From: Croceibacterium_B sp963783195
GTDB lineage: Bacteria > Pseudomonadota > Alphaproteobacteria > Sphingomonadales > Sphingomonadaceae
NCBI GenBank assembly: GCA_963783195.1
Contig: CAWAMV010000001.1
Location: 7,418 to 71,417, forward strand
Length of the DNA stretch: 64,000 bases
Reading direction: 5' to 3'
In this document: one piece after another, positions 59,252-64,000 of the stretch
Numbering within the stretch: position 1 is the first letter of the stretch
How the letters are laid out: each line of letters begins with the position of its first letter
The notes under the pieces: model-generated
What the model saw: only the letters and a program-made list of their open reading frames with translations
Database searches by the model: none
What the model was told of the DNA's origin: nothing
Made by a program: the position numbers and the translations under genes

Positions 59252-59749
59252 TTGTGTGATCTGTTCGAACGACTTGCTTATTGTATCGCTGCCGCGCCTG
59301 CACTTGGCGCCACGTCCAGCCATGCCAGCGAAGCGACCTACCAGATGCCTGCAACAGTCCGAGTTGTAGGTGGCTGCAGTGTGATGGCAACGCCCCTGGT
59401 TTTCGATGTTCCGCTGCCAACCAACGCCAAAATCGACAGTAGCGCGACAATTACCATCGCGTGTCCACCTAACACACCATTTGTAATAGACATTGACGAT
59501 GGTCAGTACGGTAAGGGTAATGCAAAGCGCCGCGTGAAACACACGAACTCCGAAGACTACCTCGATTACGACATTTTTAAGGTTCCGCCGAAATCGCAGG
59601 TGCTGGGTAAAGGTAAGCTCAAACAGCTCGCCGGGAACTCGGGCCCGAGCGGAACAGCCATCTATACCGCCTATGGTCGGCTACATGCAAAGACCTCTAT
59701 GCGAGCAGGTGGCTATTTTGACACGCTCGTAATCCAAGTGGACTTTTAG
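59252..59749 (+). CDS. spore-coat-U (SCPU)/pilin-like secreted protein
   Basis: About 165 codons. An N-terminal hydrophobic segment (YCIAAAPALGATSSHA) looks like a signal peptide, but the start (GTG at 59252) is uncertain because an IS element lies just upstream. CSVMATPLVFDVPLP, TIACPPNTPFVIDIDDGQY and the end GGYFDTLVIQVDF fit the SCPU family, which are chaperone-usher secreted pilin-like subunits. Two cysteines could form the family disulfide. No chaperone or usher is adjacent, so it is an orphan. It is flanked by two IS630 copies in the same orientation. Confidence 0.72.
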   Translation: MCDLFERLAYCIAAAPALGATSSHASEATYQMPATVRVVGGCSVMATPLVFDVPLPTNAKIDSSATITIACPPNTPFVIDIDDGQYGKGNAKRRVKHTNSEDYLDYDIFKVPPKSQVLGKGKLKQLAGNSGPSGTAIYTAYGRLHAKTSMRAGGYFDTLVIQVDF

Positions 59750-59780
59750 TCTAATCATCTAAAAGAACGTACTGTTCGAT

Positions 59781-60831
59781 AGAGCGGCTTCCACCCGGTG
59801 TGAATCGTCGGGGATTCCCTAGGGGGTGATTTTCTGATTCAAATCCGTGCTGGTGAAGGAGGCCAGCACGGATGGGTCAGCCTCTCTCGATGGATTTGCG
59901 GTCCCGGCTTCTCGCCGCGGTTGATGGAGGGATGAGCTGCCGTTCGGCGGCGGCGCGGTTTGGGGTCGCGCCATCGACGGCGATCCGGTGGCAGGCGCAG
60001 CGCCGGGCGACCGGGAGCTTTGCGCCCAAGCCTCAGGGCGGCGACACGCGCTCGCGCCGGATCGAGGAACATCGGGAGAAGATCCTGGCGCTGTGGGAGG
60101 CGCGCAAGGACATCACGCTCGACGAGCTACGCGTCGAGCTGGCCGGTATCGGTCTGGCGGTGGCGAACTCGACCCTTCACCGCTTCTTCGCCCGTCACGG
60201 CATCACGCGCAAAAAAAGACCGGCCACGCGATCGAGCAGGACCGGCCCGACGTCCTGAGGCAGAGACGGGCCTGGTTCGACGGCCAGCTCGATCTGGCTC
60301 CCGAGCGCCTGGTCTTCATCGACGAGACGTGGACCGCGACCAACATGACCCGCAGCCACGGCCGCTGTGCCAGAGGCGAGCGCCTGCGGATGGGGTTCCC
60401 GCACGGGCACCGCAAGACGACCACGCTGGTTGCCGGCCTGCGGATGAGCGGAATGATCGCCCCCATGGTGCTCGACGGTCCGATCAACGGCGACTGGTTC
60501 GAAGCTTACGTCGCCCAGATCCTCGTGCCCGAGCTGCGCCGCGGCGACATCGTGATCATGGACAACCTCTCGAGCCACAAGCGCACATCTGTGCGGGAAC
60601 TGATCGAGGCGGCGGGCGCGAGGCTGCTGTTCCTTCCGCCCTACAGCCCCGACTTCAACCCGATCGAGAAGGCCTTCTCCCGGCTCAAGGCGATGCTGCG
60701 AAAGGCGGGCGAGCGAACCGTCAGCGGACTGTGGGACCTGATCGGCAGGCTCGTCGATCTCTTCAAGCCCGACGAATGCGCCAACTACTTCAGCTCCTGC
60801 GGCTACGACGCAGAATGAACGGAATTCGCCT
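59781..60831 (+). mobile_element. IS630-family element, copy 2
   Basis: Almost identical to copy 1 across about 1 kb. Left end TAGAGCGGCTTCC; the right end reads GGAATTCGCCTA and is slightly degraded. TA at both borders. One base is missing in the leader relative to copy 1 (TTCAAATCC for TTCAGAATCC). Confidence 0.87.
59872..60818 (+). CDS. IS630 transposase by -1 frameshift (copy 2)
   Basis: Identical protein to copy 1, with the frame change at the seven-A run 60211-60217. Catalytic residues are intact. Confidence 0.86.
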
Positions 60832-61077
60832 ATCGATTCGGAAAGTTTCCCTTCCCCCCTCATTTGAGATAGTATTATTCGCCAAGCTGGATTTCGAGCA
60901 GCTCACTGAGATTTGGCGCGTATTGACTCGTCAACCGGAACGCAGCCTGCTTTGATTTGCATCTGGCTTACCGCAGGCGTCAGCACCCTAATCGAGCGAG
61001 CCTTGCCACGCTAATCGTTGAACTTTAGCAGGATGATGAAAAGGCCTGTTCTGACACCTCCTCAGCTTCAAATGAAT
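60832..61077. other. intergenic, no gene seen
   Basis: About 245 bp with moderate AT content. No convincing frame, RNA or IS end. A short forward frame running out of the IS630 copy is not supported. Confidence 0.45.
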
Positions 61078-61443
61078 TCAGAGGAACCTGAAATTCGCAG
61101 CCAGCGGGGGAAGCGCTCGGCCGAAGCGATCCCGCATCGTGGTATTCTCCTGCGATTCGCCACCATCCGATTTAAGCACGCGAGATAGGGTTTCCTGGCT
61201 GATTTCTTCGAGGAATTTTATGCCTACGCGGTCGCCCTCCTGCCACGCAATCGTTCCGGTGATTTCATCGGTTCCGGAAAGGTTGAGCAAAATGGTCCTG
61301 CCTTCCCGTATCAATGGGCTGTGAGCTTCGGCCAGGCAGCCCGAAGTAGACATGTCTAAAATTCTCGCGACCATTGGGGTGGCGGGAATGCGGGCGGCCA
61401 CTTCTCGGTCCACAGGCGAACGGGGGCTCTTTCTGCGCTCCAT
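61078..61443 (-). CDS. PilZ-domain cyclic-di-GMP receptor
   Basis: 121 residues from the ATG at 61443, preceded by AAGGAGAAGG; earlier in-frame starts lack such a site. RRKSPRSPVD gives the PilZ RxxxR arginines and LDMSTSGCLAEAHS the (D/N)xSxxG loop, the two parts that bind cyclic-di-GMP. VGIKFLEEISQETL ends the barrel. A short tail follows. It is a stand-alone receptor near two GGDEF genes, so it may respond to their product. Confidence 0.85.
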   Translation of the reverse strand: MERRKSPRSPVDREVAARIPATPMVARILDMSTSGCLAEAHSPLIREGRTILLNLSGTDEITGTIAWQEGDRVGIKFLEEISQETLSRVLKSDGGESQENTTMRDRFGRALPPLAANFRFL

Positions 61444-61518
61444 TTCCTTCTCCTTTGAAGCGCTCTTGATTAACATATGTTCATAGTACGCCAAAGAAGT
61501 AAATCTCGCCCTATTCCA

Positions 61519-61710
61519 TCAAAGCGAAATTACCCAGCTGAGCCCCGTCCCCGCCAGAAACATCGGCCAGGACCAATAGATTTTGCGCCCCTCCAGAATA
61601 ATGGGCTTGATTGTCAAAAAAGCGCCTGAAGATCCCGTTGATCCGATGATACCTGCGACGAAAAATGTCAGGATCGCGCCGAGGAAAACTGCCTTGAGAA
61701 AGCTGAACAT
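61519..61710 (-). CDS. small membrane protein
   Basis: A 63-residue protein with two hydrophobic segments (FLKAVFLGAILTFFVAGIIG and SWPMFLAGTGLSWVIS). Start at 61710 (MFSFLKAV) with GAGG upstream; starts at 61719 and 61725 are possible. Its upstream region is cut by the IS6 type 2 element at 61729. Probable inner-membrane protein; no family recognised. Confidence 0.5.
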   Translation of the reverse strand: MFSFLKAVFLGAILTFFVAGIIGSTGSSGAFLTIKPIILEGRKIYWSWPMFLAGTGLSWVISL

Positions 61711-61728
61711 CAAAACCATCCTCACCGC

Positions 61729-62538
61729 GGGTGTTGTCAGGCAACTGCTAACTTGTCTCTGCTTCCAGGCTTCGGTCGCATAGATAGACGAGAATGAGCC
61801 CCATATCCTCCAAGCGCCAGCGGTTTCCGCCTGACACGATCCGCCTGGCGGTGTGGCTCTATTTCCACTTCACCACGAGCCTGCGAGACGTCGAGGAGAT
61901 GCTCGCCGAGCGTGGGATCGATGTCATATATGAGACCGTCCGATGCTGGGATAAGAAGTTGGGTCCGGCGATTGCGGCCAACATCCGTAGGCGCCGCGGG
62001 GCGGCCGATTGCGTCTGCCATCTCGATGAGATGGTCGTGCGCATCAATGGCGTTCGCAAGTTTATGTGGCGGGCAGTCGATGAGGAAGGCGAGGTCCTCG
62101 ACCTCCTCGTGCAGAAGCGCAGGAACATGGCTGCAGCGCTGAAACTCCTCAGGAAACTGCTCAAGAACCAGGGCTACGTGCCGGACGAAATCGTGAATGA
62201 TGGCCTTGCTTCGTACAAGGCTACAATGACACCGAGTTGCCAAGCCCGTCACAAACCGGGCCAATTGCGCGACAACAATCGGGTGGAAAACTCACACCTT
62301 CCTGTCCGAAGACGGGAGCGGAAGATGCAGCCATTCACCCCGGGGGCAAGCCCAGCGGTTCGTTTCCACCCACGGTGCAATCTACAACGCCTTCAATAAC
62401 CAGCGTCACCTCATCTCCCGAAAGACAATGCGACACTTCCGATCCGCCGCAATGGCGGAGTGGAACGCAGCGTCTGCCGCCGGTGAAAAGTCAGGCTGCA
62501 GCCCCGACGCACGCCGGAAAACTTACCCTGACAAAACC
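61729..62538 (+). mobile_element. IS6-family type 2, near complete (about 810 bp)
   Basis: Left terminus GGGTGTTGTCAGG (61729) and a probable right terminus CCTGACAAAACC (to 62538). Size fits IS6. No matching 8-bp target repeat. The transposase is broken. Confidence 0.82.
61794..62530 (+). pseudogene. IS6-family type 2 transposase, frameshifted
   Basis: Starts MSPISSKRQRFPPDTIRLAV. First Asp in CHLDEMVVRING, second in VPDEIVNDGLASYK, Glu in NNRVENSHLPVRRRE. After about 62335 the frame is lost (extra base in CCCCGGGGGC), and the final part (FNNQRHLISRKTM) continues in another frame. About 230 residues if corrected. Only moderately similar to the type 1 transposase. Confidence 0.82.
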
Positions 62539-62625
62539 GCAGGAGCTCGACGAGGTGGACGAAGTTCGGGAGCGCGTCAGTAGAGCCGCATTTGTAATCC
62601 GCACATCCCGAGGGCGGCGATGACC

Positions 62626-62919
62626 TCAGTGAGAGATCGTGATCGTCACTGCGTCTGGCGGAAGATTGAGCGCGTCTGCCACCAGTGCCTTGGCCTCAGT
62701 CACAACCTTGCTGAACGAGGAAACTTCTTCAGAGGTGACGCCTGCGCGCTGAACCTCCAGAAGACGCGCAAGCCTGACCTGTGAATGAGGGCGTGAACTC
62801 GATCTTCCTCTTCGCCAGTTCCAGACCGATACCCGCGAAACTCCTACTTTGCTGGCGATCTCGGACAAACTTAGCCCGTGCTCAAGTTCAAGTTCTTCCA
62901 AAATTGATTTTGCTGCCAT
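62626..62919 (-). CDS. helix-turn-helix protein
   Basis: 97 residues from the ATG at 62919 (MAAKSILEELELEHGLSL); a start at 62982 is also possible. SLSEIASKVGVSRVSVWNWR is a clear helix-turn-helix of the XRE/Cro type. The acidic C-terminal half (EEVSSFSKVVTEAKALVADA) may dimerise. No toxin-like partner lies next to it. Likely a small DNA-binding regulator. Confidence 0.68.
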   Translation of the reverse strand: MAAKSILEELELEHGLSLSEIASKVGVSRVSVWNWRRGRSSSRPHSQVRLARLLEVQRAGVTSEEVSSFSKVVTEAKALVADALNLPPDAVTITISH

Positions 62920-63053
62920 CGGTGCGACCCGCTGAATTGAATGATCGTTGCCCGACATATTAACAAAAAGGCGGTCTTTCAAGCCGGGCCTTTCACAACC
63001 TGAGTTAAGGCGATTATGTGTTTAACAAGCCCACGCCAAGAACCGTTTGAAAG

Positions 63054-63173
63054 GGCGCTGTCAGGAGGATTGCACCGCTAGGCAAAATGAACGGAGCGGG
63101 GTAGGGGAGGGGGCACTGTCAGAAGAACGGGGCTGGTGCTAGCGGCGCTGGATGAGCCGCAAGTCACGAGCCA
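63054..63173 (+). mobile_element. two solo IS6 type 1 left ends
   Basis: A type 1b left end at 63054 (GGCGCTGTCAG) is cut after GGGGTAGGGGAGGG by a type 1a left end at 63112, which is cut by the copy at 63174. Confidence 0.78.
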
Positions 63174-64000
63174 GGCACTGTCAGAAGGATGGGGCCGGTG
63201 CTAGCGGCGCTCGATGAGCCGCAAGTCCCGAGCCAAGCCGCCTAGCCCTTTTCGATACTTTCACTCCTCGCCCGAAGTGATCCGGCTGGTGGTGATGTTG
63301 TACGTCAGGTTCCCACTGTCGCTCCGCAACGTCGAGGACCTGCTGTCGGAGCGCGGCATCGATGTCTGCCACGAGACGGTGCGTCACTGGTGGAACCGCT
63401 TCGGCCCGATGTTCGCAGCGGACATACGCCGGCAACGGACGAGCCGCATGCGCGGTTTTCGCCATTGGCGCTGGCACCTCGACGAGGTCTACGTGAAGAT
63501 CAACGGCGAGATGCGACTATCTCTGGCGCGCCGTGGACCAGGAGGGCGAGATCCTCGAGAGCTACGTGACAAAGACCAGGGACAAGGCAGCCGCCTGCGC
63601 TTCATGAAGAAGGCGCTGAAGCGCCACGGCTCACCAGAGGCGATCACCACCGACGGTCTGCGCTCGTACAAGGCCGCGATGACGCGAGCTCGGCTGCGAG
63701 GCAAAGCAGGAGATCGGCCGCTGGGCCAACAACCGGGTCGAGAACAGTCACCTGCCGTTCCGACGACGAGAACGAGCGATGCTGCGCTTCAGGCAGATGA
63801 AGTCGCTACAGAAGTTCGCTTCGGTTCACGCCAACGTCCACAATCTCTTCAACTCAGAACGCCACCTCGTCGACAGACAAACATACAAAACCCGCCGCTC
63901 GGCCGCCCTGGCCGAGTGGCAGAACCTCATGGCCTGAAGCTTGCCGGGGAAGGGGAGGGCTGTGTCAGCCGGAGAGCGGTTCGCATCGGACTGACAGCCC
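63174..64000 (+). mobile_element. IS6-family type 1, copy I
   Basis: Left terminus at 63174 and right-terminal CTGACAG at the last bases of the window. The transposase is broken at three places. Confidence 0.86.
63213..63937 (+). pseudogene. IS6-family transposase, copy I, frameshifted
   Basis: Starts MSRKSRAKPPSPFRYFHSS at 63213. An extra G near 63513 (GAGATGCGACTAT), a missing T near 63597 and an extra base near 63681 (ATGACGCGAGCTC) break the frame. The last change is identical to that in copy B. The catalytic residues are all encoded. Confidence 0.85.

Noticed and set aside
58276..59259. 327-codon Arg-rich forward frame inside IS630
   Set aside because: Third-frame shadow; the catalytic DDE residues are in the other two frames.
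62626..62982. Toxin-antitoxin pair based on the HTH protein
   Set aside because: No small toxin-like gene lies next to it; neighbours are IS sequences.
24710..63174. Recurring short repeats as a possible CRISPR array
   Set aside because: The repeats are IS6 termini with transposase or IS sequence between them, with no regular spacing or unique spacers, and no cas genes are present.
13..64000. Integrative element with integrase, tRNA target or conjugation genes
   Set aside because: No integrase, relaxase, tRNA or attachment repeat is visible despite the heavy IS load.

Overview
The window is high-GC bacterial DNA. Two TonB-dependent receptors, two lignostilbene-dioxygenase-type cleavage oxygenases, spinster-like MFS carriers, class A flavoprotein monooxygenases and winged-helix/TPR regulators together point to an alphaproteobacterium of the Sphingomonadales (Novosphingobium/Sphingobium-like). 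This is an inference from gene content; there is no rRNA or tRNA gene in the window.

Region 1 (1-24.7 kb) is a catabolic island. Order: TonB receptor, MFS carrier, CocE/NonD hydrolase, tandem NTF2-like protein, cleavage oxygenase 1, a reverse-strand NTF2-like protein, aldehyde dehydrogenase 1, MFS carrier 2, cleavage oxygenase 2 (reverse), two GMC oxidoreductases, aldehyde dehydrogenase 2, flavin monooxygenase (reverse), LysR regulator, second TonB receptor and a second flavin monooxygenase. Many genes overlap by 4 nt (ATGA or GTGA), so several are probably translationally coupled. Both oxygenases keep the four iron-binding His and the Tyr/Lys pair (33 residues apart) that I associate with 4-hydroxystilbene cleavage. 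The simplest model is uptake of a plant stilbenoid or lignin-derived substrate, possibly esterified, then alkene cleavage to aromatic aldehydes, oxidation to acids and ring hydroxylation. Two repeated operator-like motifs occur at promoters in this region. Genes between 11.7 and 18.3 kb carry many frameshifts.

Region 2 (24.7-38.6 kb) is an insertion-sequence (IS) graveyard. It holds repeated copies of an IS6-family element (type 1), a second IS6 type, an IS1111-subgroup IS110 element and an IS5/IS427 element nested in IS6. Between them sit small hypothetical genes, a winged-helix/TPR regulator and a pair of related secreted proteins.

Region 3 (38.6-46.4 kb) is a surface-protein island: a trimeric autotransporter, a surface lipoprotein and two winged-helix/TPR regulators. 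Three of the four genes are frameshifted. It is followed by an IS1111 relic.

Region 4 (46.4-50.5 kb) is a reverse-strand stress operon: universal stress protein, P-type cation ATPase and zinc alcohol dehydrogenase.

Region 5 (50.5-64 kb) mixes IS fragments with an HNH/GreA-like pair, two cyclic-di-GMP enzymes, a PilZ protein, two near-identical IS630 copies flanking a spore-coat-U/pilin-like gene, a second-type IS6 copy, an HTH protein and more nested IS6 ends. No CRISPR array, tRNA, rRNA, integrase or replication gene was found.
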